DNA of 64,000 nt from Fibrobacter sp. (GTDB taxonomy: Bacteria > Fibrobacterota > Fibrobacteria > Fibrobacterales > Fibrobacteraceae), in contig JAFVTX010000050.1 in NCBI GenBank assembly GCA_017503015.1, forward strand, positions 62,001 to 126,000. The letters run 5' to 3'. Below are positions 1 through 8,868 of this stretch, piece after piece. The notes below the pieces were generated by a model, which saw nothing but the letters and a program-made list of their open reading frames with translations, did not search any database and was not told where the DNA came from. The first letter of the stretch is position 1. Each line of letters begins with the position of its first letter. The position numbers and the translations under genes are program-made.

Positions 1-281
1 TCCACCACCTTCAGATGTCTGTTTTCGGCGTCCTGGTAGATGTGGTCCGCCACTCCGTGGGCCGAAAAGATGACTACGGAACCTTCGGGAACTTCGTCTA
101 CCTCATCAACGAAGATGACCCCCTTGGATTTTAGGGTTTCAACAACGTAGCGGTTGTGGACTATCTCGTGTCGCACGTAGATTGGGGAGCCGAATTTTTC
201 CAGGGCCTTTTCCACCACGTGGATGGCCCGGTCAACACCGGCGCAGAATCCGCGAGGGGTGGCAAGAATCAGTTTCTTCAT
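1..281 (-). CDS. ispH: 4-hydroxy-3-methylbut-2-enyl diphosphate reductase (IspH/LytB), N-terminal part
   Basis: Last enzyme of the MEP isoprenoid pathway; an iron-sulfur enzyme that makes IPP and DMAPP in the cytoplasm. Only the first 93 or so codons lie in the window; the gene continues past base 1. The protein starts [20 protein letters not shown], which carries the first cluster-binding Cys of the family (FCAGV), followed by the conserved substrate histidines in HEIVHN and FSAHGV. It sits 4 bases downstream of waaA on the same strand, so it probably belongs to the same operon. IspD, an earlier enzyme of the same pathway, is encoded separately near 51.4 kb. Confidence 0.95.
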   Translation of the reverse strand, partial: MKKLILATPRGFCAGVDRAIHVVEKALEKFGSPIYVRHEIVHNRYVVETLKSKGVIFVDEVDEVPEGSVVIFSAHGVADHIYQDAENRHLKVV

Positions 282-285
282 GTTT

Positions 286-1473
286 TTAGCCTTGTGCCTT
301 GAGCAGGTCTTTCAAAAAATCTACAAGTTTCTGGTATGATTCCGTAATTTTCAGCCGTTCCCGTTCCAAGAAGGACTGGACCATCCGGATGTCGGCTTTG
401 TTCCGGTCGGCAAAGCCTGCGGTGGTCTGGAGCTGAGTCAGCACTCCTTCGCGGACCAGGGTGCAGACGGTTTCCCTTTGCCCTCTGGAGTAAGGACCGA
501 CGCAGGTGGCCACGCCGTTCTGGAGAGGTTCCCAGAAGTCGTGGACCCCGAGGGTCAGGCTGAAGGAGCCTCCCACTACGGCAGACTTTGACATCTTCAA
601 GATTTCCGGGACAAGCCCGAACTTGGTGACCAGGGCGACGGCGCCCTTTTGAACCAGGGGCCACTCCGTTACAATCAGTTCCTGTTCCAGAAGAGCCTTG
701 CGGAAGGTTTCCACCTCTTCGAGCCTGCGGGGAACAAGCACTACGGATTCCTGGTGCTTGATGGAAGAAAGGATCATGCGGCTGAGGCTTGCCCATTCGG
801 CAAAGTGCATGGACAGGAATGCCGTATCTACGGTGGGGTTCTCGGGGGCGGTGATTTCTTTGCCGGACTTGGCCCAAGAGAGCAGTTTCCAGTCCCCGCC
901 GATAAAGGCCTTTGCAGGACAGGTTCCGTCGAAGGCAGACTGGATTCGGTTTGAATCGGCTCCGGTCTGCATGGCGGCGAACCCTACGGAACTGTAATCC
1001 AGGAAGGGCAGCGCCCTGTGGAACCTGCCGGAAACGATGGCTACGGAAGGCTTCAGCGAAAGCCGCCGCATGGCGGAGAGGTAGCCCGGCCAGAGTTCGT
1101 TTTCTCCCAGGATAAGACCGATAGGCTTTACCTTGGAGATGAACTTCGCCAGGGAGGAGGGCGTGTCGGCGGGGGCCAGGGCGGCTTCGATGTCCTTGCC
1201 CGAATTCTTTAGGAAATGGACAACTTCTGGCTTCTGCGTCGTGATGAGAATCTTTGGGCAGTTGGGCAGGTCCTGCTGCAGGAATCCGGCGAGGGAGAGG
1301 AGCATCCGGCATTCGCCGAGGCTTGCACCATGTAGCCAGAGGAACGGACCTTCGGGCCAGTCGCCGTCCAGCCTTTCTGAAATATGGAACCGGTTTTCGA
1401 TGGCGGGGACCTTTGCGGTGGCGCCAGCCACAATTCCTGCCACTTCGCGGACTATGCTGAATGCGTTGAACAT
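286..1473 (-). CDS. waaA: 3-deoxy-D-manno-octulosonic acid (Kdo) transferase
   Basis: Transfers Kdo from CMP-Kdo to lipid A at the inner membrane during lipopolysaccharide assembly. The 395-residue protein has the two-lobed glycosyltransferase layout of WaaA/KdtA: the N-terminal motif WLHGASLGE (around residue 46), the acidic motif GENELWPGY near residue 122, and a C-terminal lobe with [21 protein letters not shown], the usual sugar-nucleotide binding segment. An N-terminal hydrophobic stretch fits membrane anchoring. GGAG precedes the start. It lies between ispH and a membrane methyltransferase-like gene, with gaps of 4 and 0 bases. Implies a Gram-negative envelope with a Kdo-containing LPS. 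Confidence 0.9.
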   Translation of the reverse strand: MFNAFSIVREVAGIVAGATAKVPAIENRFHISERLDGDWPEGPFLWLHGASLGECRMLLSLAGFLQQDLPNCPKILITTQKPEVVHFLKNSGKDIEAALAPADTPSSLAKFISKVKPIGLILGENELWPGYLSAMRRLSLKPSVAIVSGRFHRALPFLDYSSVGFAAMQTGADSNRIQSAFDGTCPAKAFIGGDWKLLSWAKSGKEITAPENPTVDTAFLSMHFAEWASLSRMILSSIKHQESVVLVPRRLEEVETFRKALLEQELIVTEWPLVQKGAVALVTKFGLVPEILKMSKSAVVGGSFSLTLGVHDFWEPLQNGVATCVGPYSRGQRETVCTLVREGVLTQLQTTAGFADRNKADIRMVQSFLERERLKITESYQKLVDFLKDLLKAQG

Positions 1474-2040
1474 CTACGCTCCAAAGAAAACTTTTCTACT
1501 GTACAACAGGAAAATTAACAAAATGACCCATAGCCAGGTAGAAAAATCCGCCCGTAGGGTTTGGAAAAAAGTTCTAGGTTGCGCGGTTGCCACAAAATTT
1601 CGTGGATTTGGAAAAAACGCCCAGGTTTTTGCACTCCATTCTATCCATTTTTCTTGAAAGGTGGTTTTCAGGAACTGGTCTTCTGCCTTCGATAGGGCGA
1701 ATTCTAGGGCGAAAAGGGTGGCAAAAAAAGGAATGGTCCAAAGGTCAAAACCAAGGTGAAAAATGATGGCTGCGCTGGCGATGAAACTGTTGGAAACGTA
1801 GAGCGGGTGCCGCATCAGGGAGTAAGCTCCGGTGGTGACTAGGGTGGGGGCAGCGTGGGTGTTTCCGCGGGTGTGTTCGCCGATGGTGCGCCTTGCAAAA
1901 ATCCGGAGCAGGATGCCTACGGCAAGGAGGATTGCCGCTACTATGGTGGGCCCATATTTTAGAGGGGATGGGGGCACGACGATAAGTCCGAGACCTAGCA
2001 CGCCCAGAATATAACCTCTCCACCTATAGAGACTTTTCAT
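1474..2040 (-). CDS. Isoprenylcysteine carboxyl methyltransferase-family membrane protein
   Basis: A 188-residue membrane protein of the ICMT/PEMT methyltransferase superfamily. Evidence is the GAYSLMRHPLYVSN segment (about residues 91-104), which matches the SAM-binding GPY-x-RHPxY signature of that superfamily, together with four or so hydrophobic segments and an R/H-rich turn. The substrate cannot be read from sequence; bacterial members of the family rarely have known substrates. Its start overlaps the end of the ABC exporter gene by 17 bases and its stop abuts the waaA start codon, so the three genes are surely co-transcribed. By context a role on a lipid or envelope component is likely, but that is inference. 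Confidence 0.75.
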   Translation of the reverse strand: MKSLYRWRGYILGVLGLGLIVVPPSPLKYGPTIVAAILLAVGILLRIFARRTIGEHTRGNTHAAPTLVTTGAYSLMRHPLYVSNSFIASAAIIFHLGFDLWTIPFFATLFALEFALSKAEDQFLKTTFQEKWIEWSAKTWAFFPNPRNFVATAQPRTFFQTLRADFSTWLWVILLIFLLYSRKVFFGA

Positions 2041-3592
2041 GGTCCAGGTCCACCAGCAGGAACTTACTTTCTAATGTTTCGGGAAGGCGGTCGTGGCTAG
2101 AAATCAGGAGCCACTTGCCCAGTTTTTCGCAGGCTTCCAGAAGCCTTTCCAGGATAGGAGCGCGGTCGTTCAGGGCGATGCCCGCCAGAGGTTCGTCCAG
2201 CAGTAAAATCTTGGAAGGGGAGGCTAACGCCCACAGCAGGGCCACCTTGGCCCGCTCTCCTCCGGAGAGGGACTCCTTGGAAAGCAACTTCTGGATTCGG
2301 GAGGCCTCTATGAAGTCGTGCAAAAGGGAAGAAGGGTCTCGTTCCAGCCTCTTTTTCAGGAGGTGTTTCGGCGGGAGCTCCAAATCCTGGGACATGAGGA
2401 AAATTCCGTCGGGACTTGCGCTTTCGGGGAGGCTCATTTCGCCTTGACTCCATTCTTCCAGATGGGCGATGAGCCGTAGTAGCGTAGTCTTGCCGGAACC
2501 GTTTTGCCCTTTCAGGAGCACAGGCTGTTTTGTGTTCCAACTGAGATTGAGGTTTCGATAGACCTGGGTTTCGGAACTTTCGCCGTCAAGACCTTTGTAC
2601 GAAAAATCTCCCTGACAAACGGTAAGATTGTCTCCTCTGGCAGAGGGTGCGGGTGCTTTTTCGGGGATGGTCTCGAACTTGAAAAGGTAGGCGCAGGCGC
2701 TTGCCAGAGCGCGAAATTCCGGCAGGGCACGGGAACATTCCTTGACCGGCTTGTAGCTCAGGAGTACGGCGGAACAGAACAGGATGAGCCCTTTGCTGTC
2801 CATCCATCCCTGTGCAATAAGGATGGCGCAGAAAGCGAGGACGAGCACCATGGACAGAACCGAGACGGATTCCATTACCAGGGAAAGGCCGTTCTTGCGT
2901 ATAGAAAAGCGCCTTGTATGTTCGCTGAGGTTTCGGGAGTCGCCCTGGAGTGTAGCCGAAAGAGCAGCCCTTTCTTGAGGGGCGCTCCAGGAGCGGAACA
3001 GTCGCCTGGTCATGTCGAAGTTGTTCCGGAATTTAGACTTTTCAAACAACAGGGATTCTTCTTCGGGACCCATGCGGTGGATTTTGCGCTGGAGGAGAGC
3101 TACCAGGGGCACGATAATCAAGAAAAGGAATAGGGTCAGGGGCCAGGAAATATAGAGCAGTACGGGAATGAAAACGAGGAGCTGCAAAATGGCCTGGGTC
3201 GCCTGGAAAAAGACGTTTCCGTTACTTTGGACGGTATGGATGGCGTCAAAGGCCATTTCTGTCTGGGTGTTGCCGTCTCGATTGTGGAAAAATCGGGGGG
3301 AGAGGTTTCGGAGTTTTCGGATAAACCAGCTCCGCAAGGTGGAACTGATGGAGAATATCCAGGTCTCGTTCTGCCGGACCTTGGCGAAGAGAAAAACAAG
3401 ACGGAGTGCCGTCAATAGGACCATCAGGGTCACCCATTCGGTCAAGGTAAAGGTGGATTCCTGGGAAAGTAAATCCATGAAGGAGCGGATGCCCCACAGC
3501 AGGGCGCCATCGGCGGCACTGGAGGCAATGGCCAGCGGCAGGAACCGCAAAATGCCTTTCAAAAGGGATTTTTTGAGCCACTTTTTCAACAT
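2024..3592 (-). CDS. ABC exporter half-transporter (fused permease and ATPase)
   Basis: A 522-residue type I exporter subunit, MsbA/CydD-like in layout: a membrane domain with about five hydrophobic segments in residues 1-290, then a nucleotide-binding domain. Visible motifs are Walker A GQNGSGKTT (362-370), Q-loop SQD (401-403), signature LSGGE (442-446), Walker B ILLLDEP (462-468) and the H-loop His500. It is shorter than MsbA (about 580), mainly through a compact ATPase domain. It heads the operon that continues into the ICMT-like gene, waaA and ispH, so export of a lipid or envelope precursor is plausible. It may act as a homodimer or pair with a half-transporter encoded elsewhere. The substrate is not known. 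Confidence 0.85.
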   Translation of the reverse strand: MLKKWLKKSLLKGILRFLPLAIASSAADGALLWGIRSFMDLLSQESTFTLTEWVTLMVLLTALRLVFLFAKVRQNETWIFSISSTLRSWFIRKLRNLSPRFFHNRDGNTQTEMAFDAIHTVQSNGNVFFQATQAILQLLVFIPVLLYISWPLTLFLFLIIVPLVALLQRKIHRMGPEEESLLFEKSKFRNNFDMTRRLFRSWSAPQERAALSATLQGDSRNLSEHTRRFSIRKNGLSLVMESVSVLSMVLVLAFCAILIAQGWMDSKGLILFCSAVLLSYKPVKECSRALPEFRALASACAYLFKFETIPEKAPAPSARGDNLTVCQGDFSYKGLDGESSETQVYRNLNLSWNTKQPVLLKGQNGSGKTTLLRLIAHLEEWSQGEMSLPESASPDGIFLMSQDLELPPKHLLKKRLERDPSSLLHDFIEASRIQKLLSKESLSGGERAKVALLWALASPSKILLLDEPLAGIALNDRAPILERLLEACEKLGKWLLISSHDRLPETLESKFLLVDLDHEKSL

Positions 3593-3628
3593 CTTCGTCG
3601 AAAATGTAAAAAATTTAGCCCCCCACCC

Positions 3629-3658
3629 TTTACAAAGAAATAAAGTTTCCTATATTTG
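3629..3658 (+). promoter_or_regulatory. Promoter of tRNA-Glu
   Basis: TTTACA at 3629-3634 and TATATTTG at 3651-3658, 16 bases apart, look like -35 and -10 elements. The -10 hexamer ends 14 bases before the mature tRNA, so the 5' leader would be about 7 bases. TATATTTG also precedes tRNA-Arg at 36885. Confidence 0.7.
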
Positions 3659-3670
3659 GCCTTACTTGAT

Positions 3671-3743
3671 GCCCCTATCGTCTAGTGGCCCAGGACTCGG
3701 GATTTTCATTCCCGCAACAGCGGTTCGAAACCGCTTGGGGGTA
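3671..3743 (+). tRNA. tRNA-Glu (anticodon TTC)
   Basis: Complete cloverleaf: acceptor GCCCCTA paired with TGGGGGT, D-arm GTCT...GGAC, anticodon stem CGGGA/TCCCG with loop TTTTCAT (TTC anticodon), T-arm AGCGG-TTCGAAA-CCGCT and discriminator A. CCA is not encoded. The first acceptor pair is a G-U wobble, as in the tRNA-Arg of this window. Confidence 0.95.
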
Positions 3744-3750
3744 TAAAAAA

Positions 3751-3778
3751 GATCAGCCGTTAGGTTGGTCTTTTTTTT
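3751..3778 (+). terminator. Rho-independent terminator after tRNA-Glu
   Basis: Hairpin GATCAGCC-GTTA-GGTTGGTC (8 bp including two G-U pairs) followed by eight T, 7 bases downstream of the tRNA. Confidence 0.85.
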
Positions 3779-3845
3779 ATACCTAGTGGGTTGGTTCCTT
3801 TTTTTGTTCAATGATGGTTTTGATAAAAATTCTATAATTCCCATC

Positions 3846-5312
3846 ATGATTTTCTCCCACAAGATTTTTTTACGCAGCTTGCTCGCCTTGGCCTTTGTGG
3901 CAGGGGCAGCTCATGCCGCAGTGAATATGCCGGTCCACAAGGAAGTGTTGGATAACGGCCTTACGGTCCTGTTGCACCCGAACTCTCAAGCTCCTACGGT
4001 GAGCTGCAGGCTCTTTTATGTGACGGGGTCCGTCCACGAAGTTCCGGGCAAGTCCGGACTTGCCCACATGTTGGAGCACGAGCTTTTCAAGGGCACGAAC
4101 AAGGTGGGCATTACCGACAGCGTTGCCGATGCCCGGTTCATGGCGGTACAGGATTCTCTGCAGGCCTTGATTCGCTCGGCGAAAATGACGGCCGACACTG
4201 CTGCGGTCAAGAAGCTCACGGCGGAACACGATTCCGTGGTGAACGAACACCGCAAGATTTTCGTGAAGGATGAACTGTGGAGCGCCTACCAGGCTGCAGG
4301 CGGCACAGGACTCAACGCCTTCACCTCTGACCTGATGACGGCTTACATCGTGACGCTCCCCAAGGACAAAATCGAACTGTTCATGTGGCTGGAAGCGGAC
4401 CGTATGCAGAACGCCGTACTGCGGGAGTTCTATTCGGAGCGTTCCGTGGTTCGCGAAGAACGTCGTATGCGTTACGACGACAAGCCTGCGGGTCGCTACA
4501 TCGAGACGTTGAACTCTATGATTTACGAGGCGTTTCCTTACCGAGTGCCCACCATCGGCTGGCCTAGTGACATTGACAACTTGACTCGGGAAATGGCGGC
4601 GGAACACTACCGCAAGTATTACAAGCCCCGTAACGCCATTCTCGTGCTGGCGGGGGATTTGGACACGACGGCTACCATGGAAATGGTGAAGAAGTATTTC
4701 TCGAATATCCCTGCAGGGGAGGCGTTCCCGCCTCTCACCATCCGTGATCCGGAACAGGCCGGAGAAAAGCGTTTGGTGGTCAAGCGCCCCGACGCTCCCA
4801 ACATGTACGACCTGGTTTTCAAGACGGCAGAAGTGGGCGACAAGAGCCTTTATGCTCTCGACATTATCGAAGGTGTACTGAACGGTCGTTCCGGCAGGCT
4901 TTACAGACGCCTGGTGGAGCAGGAAAAGCTGGCTGTCGGTATCCGCTCCAGTAACAGCCCCAACAAGTACGTTTCCGAATTCGGGGTTCATGTGAACCTG
5001 CGCCCCGATGCAGACGAAGCCAAGGTGGAGCAGATTGTCTGGGAAGAACTGGAAAAACTGAAGACCGAGCCTCTGAGTGCCCGCGACTTTGAAAAGGTCA
5101 AGAACCATTCCTATGCGGCCCTGGTCCGTAGTCTGACGGACATGGAGAACGTGGCCACAATGCTCGCCTGGTACGAAATGTACGGGGACTACAATATTTT
5201 CTTGAACTGGGCCGATGAACTTTCGAAGGTTACCGCCGCCGACGTTCAGGAAATTGCCCAGAAGACCTTTGTTCGGGAAAAATCCGTTTCGGGATTCTTG
5301 CTGAAAAAGTAA
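3846..5312 (+). CDS. Secreted M16-family zinc metallopeptidase
   Basis: A 488-residue insulinase-like (pitrilysin, M16) peptidase. A clear signal peptide (MIFSHKIFLRSLLALAFVAG, then AAHA) is followed by the inverted zinc motif HMLEH (His74, Glu77, His78) inside GLAHMLEHELFKGT, and by the second, inactive-type M16 domain in the C-terminal half. About 490 residues matches the one-chain two-domain bacterial class that works as a dimer. The protein should act in the periplasm or outside on peptides. The ATG at 3846 was chosen because it opens the signal peptide; TATAAT ends 7 bases upstream and there is no Shine-Dalgarno sequence, so the mRNA may be leaderless. Stand-alone gene between two terminators. 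Confidence 0.9.
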   Translation: MIFSHKIFLRSLLALAFVAGAAHAAVNMPVHKEVLDNGLTVLLHPNSQAPTVSCRLFYVTGSVHEVPGKSGLAHMLEHELFKGTNKVGITDSVADARFMAVQDSLQALIRSAKMTADTAAVKKLTAEHDSVVNEHRKIFVKDELWSAYQAAGGTGLNAFTSDLMTAYIVTLPKDKIELFMWLEADRMQNAVLREFYSERSVVREERRMRYDDKPAGRYIETLNSMIYEAFPYRVPTIGWPSDIDNLTREMAAEHYRKYYKPRNAILVLAGDLDTTATMEMVKKYFSNIPAGEAFPPLTIRDPEQAGEKRLVVKRPDAPNMYDLVFKTAEVGDKSLYALDIIEGVLNGRSGRLYRRLVEQEKLAVGIRSSNSPNKYVSEFGVHVNLRPDADEAKVEQIVWEELEKLKTEPLSARDFEKVKNHSYAALVRSLTDMENVATMLAWYEMYGDYNIFLNWADELSKVTAADVQEIAQKTFVREKSVSGFLLKK

Positions 5313-5365
5313 CGCATCCTTTTTGCAGGAACGACAGGTCCCTGCCGCATTTCTGAAAAGCAAAA

Positions 5366-5389
5366 CCCCGAGCACTTGCGTGCTCGGGG
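5366..5389. terminator. Bidirectional terminator between convergent genes
   Basis: Perfect 10-bp hairpin CCCCGAGCAC-TTGC-GTGCTCGGGG, flanked by AAAA on the left and TTTT shortly to the right, so it can end the M16 peptidase transcript (+) and the GH16 transcript (-). Confidence 0.85.
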
Positions 5390-5417
5390 AACTTTTGGAG
5401 GAGCAAAATTTTGTGCG

Positions 5418-6362
5418 TTATTCTTTTTTGACTCGTGAAATCAGCAGTTTGCACTTGCCGTCTTCAACTACGATGTTGTTGGCCGAGAGCATGACATTTT
5501 CCATTTCCCAGTTGCCCTTGCTCCAGTGCTTTGTATCAAGTGCGTCACCGTCGAAATCGTCTTGCCAGGACTTGGTGAAAGTCTTTGTTTCTGTGTCGTA
5601 ACTGTATACGCGGACATAGTCAATCTCTTGCGCTACGGGACCATCGGCCAGTTCAGCGCCTGTGAATTTTCCTGTCCAGGCGGCGCTTTTAGAAGCCCAC
5701 AGGTTGAAACGGAGGGATTGCTGGAGGGTCATGAATTCCACTTGGCCTTTATCCATGCCAATGACATCACGACGGATTTCTACGCTGTCTATTTCCCAGG
5801 AAATATATTCGGGAGTCCACACGAAGGCGAACAGGTGGAAGTCTTCGGTAGAATTGAATCCGAAACCGGTCTTGTATTCCGAGGTGATTTTGGGGTTCTT
5901 CTTGTCTTCGTCCGGCAGACGGGTAATCAAGTTGGACTGCCACATTCCCGGGTTGGTTCCGAGGACTTCGATGTCGATTTCGTTCCACGGTTCGCTACCA
6001 AGCAGATAAGACGGATCGTAGTAGAGGAACATGGAACTTACGGAACCGGAGATGGAAACCATCTTCATGCGGGCCTCGAAGCGCCCGTAGGTGAACTGAT
6101 CTTTGCCGGTGAGTTCTGCACCGTAATACTTGTAGTCGGCGAAGTCTTCGACTTCGGTGGCGGTGTTGTTTGGAATTGTATTTTCCACTTCTTTGCGGAA
6201 GGGTTCGAGTGGAGTGGAATCGGAACTGGGTGTTTCTTCCGATGCGGAGGATTCCACGGTCGGATCGGCACCTGGTTCTGTGGGATTACCACTGCTGCTA
6301 TCGTCGGAGCATGCGGCAAACAGGCCTAGCGCAATAATTGGAAGAATGAATTTCGTTTTCAT
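5418..6362 (-). CDS. GH16 beta-glucanase lipoprotein, circularly permuted (lichenase type)
   Basis: A 314-residue lipoprotein: signal peptide with lipobox FAAC (Cys18), a Ser/Glu/Pro-rich linker to about residue 60, then a GH16 jelly roll. The catalytic motif is E128-I-D-I-E132 within WNEIDIEVLG. The N-terminal GH16 strand block seen in Bacillus lichenases (W-x-D-x-FDG...W) occurs here at the C-terminus, SWQDDFDGDALDTKHW at 265-280. That is the circular permutation known from the F. succinogenes 1,3-1,4-beta-glucanase, which also shares YGxFEARMKM, SGxVSSMFLY and LRFNLW. Likely activity: cleavage of mixed-linkage beta-glucan at the cell surface. SD AGAGAGG and TATATT lie upstream. Unlike the F. 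succinogenes enzyme, the Ser-rich linker is at the N-terminus and the protein is lipid-anchored. Confidence 0.92.
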   Translation of the reverse strand: MKTKFILPIIALGLFAACSDDSSSGNPTEPGADPTVESSASEETPSSDSTPLEPFRKEVENTIPNNTATEVEDFADYKYYGAELTGKDQFTYGRFEARMKMVSISGSVSSMFLYYDPSYLLGSEPWNEIDIEVLGTNPGMWQSNLITRLPDEDKKNPKITSEYKTGFGFNSTEDFHLFAFVWTPEYISWEIDSVEIRRDVIGMDKGQVEFMTLQQSLRFNLWASKSAAWTGKFTGAELADGPVAQEIDYVRVYSYDTETKTFTKSWQDDFDGDALDTKHWSKGNWEMENVMLSANNIVVEDGKCKLLISRVKKE

Positions 6363-6473
6363 GGGATTACCTCTCTTTTTCCATAATATACAATCGTTTC
6401 AAGACCCTGGTTAGCACTCTGAATGTTGTTTTTACGAAACTGTATCGATTGTTTTTTTTTGAAAGGACAACAT

Positions 6474-6507
6474 CCCAGACGATTTTATTGAAATAAAATC
6501 GTCTGGG
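6474..6507 (-). terminator. Long perfect hairpin downstream of pilC
   Basis: Inverted repeat with 15-bp arms CCCAGACGATTTTAT and a TGAA loop, 31 bases past the pilC stop. On the minus strand a run of T (TTTCAAAAAAAAAAC region) does not follow directly, so it may be a terminator or a 3' stabiliser rather than a classical rho-independent site. Confidence 0.65.
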
Positions 6508-6537
6508 AAATGAGATGCAGAGTTGTTTTTGGATCGA

Positions 6538-7746
6538 TTAAGATGCGTTACTAACGGCATCGCCCATGCTGAACATCGGCATATACATGGCAACCAGCAG
6601 GCCACCGACGGCACCACCTAAGAATACGATGATCAATGGTTCCATCATGCCCACCACGGCATCCACGGCGGCATCCACTTCTTCGTCATAGAAGTCGGCA
6701 AGTTTCAAAAGCATGCCTCCCAGGTTACCGGTCTTTTCACCCACGCCAGTCATTTGTATAACCATAGGCGGGAAAATACCAACTTCAGTCATTGGCTCTG
6801 CAATGGATTTACCGCCTGCAATACCGATGGAAATCTTGTTGATAGACTTTTCCACTACCTTGTTGCTTACGGTGGAGGCCACCACCTTCAAGGAATCCAT
6901 AATGGACACACCGGCGTTCAAAAGGGTTCCCAGGGTGCGGGCAAAGCTTGCCGTTGTGGATTTGATTTGGAGGTCTCCCAGTTTAGGTACCTTCAACATA
7001 AAGCCGTCCCAAGCAAACTTGATACTTGGAACCCTCATGGCCAATTTGAATCCGACAATAAAGATGATCAAGCCGATAATCATAAATGCAATGTTGTTCC
7101 GTATGAAATCGGATATGCCCATTACCACCAGGGTTGGCCCAGGCAGTTCTGCTCCCAATGATTCAAATTGCTCGGCAAAAGTCGGCACCACGAATGTCAT
7201 AAGGGCTATCACCACTAAAATGCCGACGATGATGAGCATCACCGGGTAAGTCAAAGCTTTTTTCACCTTGCGCTTCAGGCGTTCCTGGTTTTCAAGAGTT
7301 TCGGCTAGACGGGCGAGAATGCCGTCCAAGATACCGCCGGCTTCGCCCGCAGCCACCATGTTGGTGTACAAGGGACCGAACACCTTTGGGTGCTGGGCTA
7401 AAGCGTCTGCCAAAGAGGAACCGCCGTTGATAGACTGGGTGACCTTGTGTATCACGTTTTTTAATTCAGGATTGTCGCATTGCTCTTCTAGTATAGTTAA
7501 GCACTGCAGCATAGGAAGGCCTGCCGAACTCATGGATGAGAACATTCGAGTGAACCTAGCGATGTCGGCGTGCTTGATTCCAGATCCGATTTTGATTTTA
7601 ATTTCGGCGGGCTTCTTTTTTAGACTGGTAATCACCAGTCTGCGACGCATGAGCATGGACTCGGCTTCGGCTTTGTCCTTAGCCTCAAGAGTCCCTTGGA
7701 AAACATTGCCCTGGGTATTTTGGGCTTTGTATAGGAATTCTGCCAT
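6538..7746 (-). CDS. pilC: Type IV pilus inner-membrane assembly protein PilC (GspF family)
   Basis: A 402-residue platform protein of the type IV pilus / type II secretion machine. It starts with the short cytoplasmic motif FLYKAQNTQGNVFQG, and contains the two duplicated T2SSF domains (about 66-190 and 270-390), each with the family signature (MFSSMSSAGLPML; FARTLGTLLNAGVSIMDSL), plus three membrane segments near 170, 220 and 375. It recruits the cytoplasmic ATPases to the pilus base. It lies 3 bases downstream of pilT on the same strand. The prepilin peptidase gene starts near 63.4 kb. Pilus-based adhesion to plant fibre would suit the organism. Confidence 0.93.
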   Translation of the reverse strand: MAEFLYKAQNTQGNVFQGTLEAKDKAEAESMLMRRRLVITSLKKKPAEIKIKIGSGIKHADIARFTRMFSSMSSAGLPMLQCLTILEEQCDNPELKNVIHKVTQSINGGSSLADALAQHPKVFGPLYTNMVAAGEAGGILDGILARLAETLENQERLKRKVKKALTYPVMLIIVGILVVIALMTFVVPTFAEQFESLGAELPGPTLVVMGISDFIRNNIAFMIIGLIIFIVGFKLAMRVPSIKFAWDGFMLKVPKLGDLQIKSTTASFARTLGTLLNAGVSIMDSLKVVASTVSNKVVEKSINKISIGIAGGKSIAEPMTEVGIFPPMVIQMTGVGEKTGNLGGMLLKLADFYDEEVDAAVDAVVGMMEPLIIVFLGGAVGGLLVAMYMPMFSMGDAVSNAS

Positions 7747-7749
7747 AGG

Positions 7750-8817
7750 TTACACACCTTCCTTCACGAACAGCTGTTCCAGCTGGTCGGGGCTTGGGGA
7801 ACGGGAAAGGGCTTCGAAACGGTCCACCTTGCGGTTCTTTACCAGTTCGCAGAGACACATGTTCATGGTGTTCATGCCGAACTTCTGGCCGATTTCAATC
7901 ATGGATTCAATCTGGTGTACCTTGTCTTCGCGAATTAGGGAACGGATACCGGGGGTCACGTTCATTATTTCGTAGGCCATGACGCGTCCGCCACCGATGC
8001 GGGGAACCAATGTCTGGCATATCACGCCCTGGAGCACAAAAGACAGCTGGGTGCGCACCGTTTGCTGCTCGCCTTTGGGAAAAGCGTCCACGATACGGTT
8101 GATGGTTTGCACGCAGGAGTTGGTGTGGAGTGTTGCGAAGGCCAAGTGGCCCGTTTCGGCAATGGTAAGGGCGGCACGGATGGTTTCAAGATCACGCATT
8201 TCGCCGATGAGCACCACGTCGGGGTCCTGACGGAGGGCCATCTTCAGTGCCTGGGAGAAACTGTTGGTGTCGCTGCCCACTTCGCGCTGGTTCACCATGC
8301 AACCCTGGTGCTTGTGCAAGAATTCGATAGGGTCTTCTACGGTGAGAATGTGGTCGTGACGTTCCTTGTTGATCTTGTCAATCATGGCAGCAAGGGTGGT
8401 GGACTTACCGGAACCAGTAGCACCGGTCACCAGTACCAGACCCGAAGGACGGGTGGTGAATTCGGCCAGGATTTTCGGGAGACCCAGTTCCTTGAATGTG
8501 CGGATATCAAGGGGGATAATACGGAGGGCGATGGCCACGCAGCCGCGCTGCAGGTAAGCATTGGCACGGAAACGGGCGAGGTTTGCAATACCGAAAGAGA
8601 AGTCACATTCCTTCTGCTGTTCGAAGGTCTTCTTCTGCATCTCGTTCATGAGACTGTAGGTCATGCGCATGGTCTCGTCCGGTTTCAGCTTGTCGGCCCC
8701 GATAGGGGTGAGTTTGCCGGAGATACGGAGTAGGGGAGGGGAACCTGCCGTGATATGCAAGTCGGAGGCTCCGCGTTTGACCATTTCAGAAAGAAGTTCT
8801 TGAATATTGTATGCCAT
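7750..8817 (-). CDS. pilT: Type IV pilus retraction ATPase PilT
   Basis: A 355-residue hexameric ATPase that powers pilus retraction. It shows the PilT opening (MAYNIQELLSEMVKRGASDL), Walker A GATGSGKST, the Asp box region LTVEDPIEF, Walker B VVLIGEMRDLETI and the PilT-specific AIRSLIRE-like motif (GIRSLIREDK). The ATG at 8817 was preferred over one 12 codons upstream because it gives the usual PilT N-terminus. It precedes pilC by 3 bases. PilB, the extension ATPase, is not in the window. Confidence 0.93.
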   Translation of the reverse strand: MAYNIQELLSEMVKRGASDLHITAGSPPLLRISGKLTPIGADKLKPDETMRMTYSLMNEMQKKTFEQQKECDFSFGIANLARFRANAYLQRGCVAIALRIIPLDIRTFKELGLPKILAEFTTRPSGLVLVTGATGSGKSTTLAAMIDKINKERHDHILTVEDPIEFLHKHQGCMVNQREVGSDTNSFSQALKMALRQDPDVVLIGEMRDLETIRAALTIAETGHLAFATLHTNSCVQTINRIVDAFPKGEQQTVRTQLSFVLQGVICQTLVPRIGGGRVMAYEIMNVTPGIRSLIREDKVHQIESMIEIGQKFGMNTMNMCLCELVKNRKVDRFEALSRSPSPDQLEQLFVKEGV

Positions 8818-8868
8818 ATTCAAGAATATAACTAAAAAGGAGCGAAATTTCATAAATTCTACAGCATA

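Noticed and set aside
3870-5375. A 501-codon frame antisense to the M16 peptidase
   Set aside because: Shadow of the coding strand; the peptidase frame has a signal peptide and zinc motif, this one has neither.
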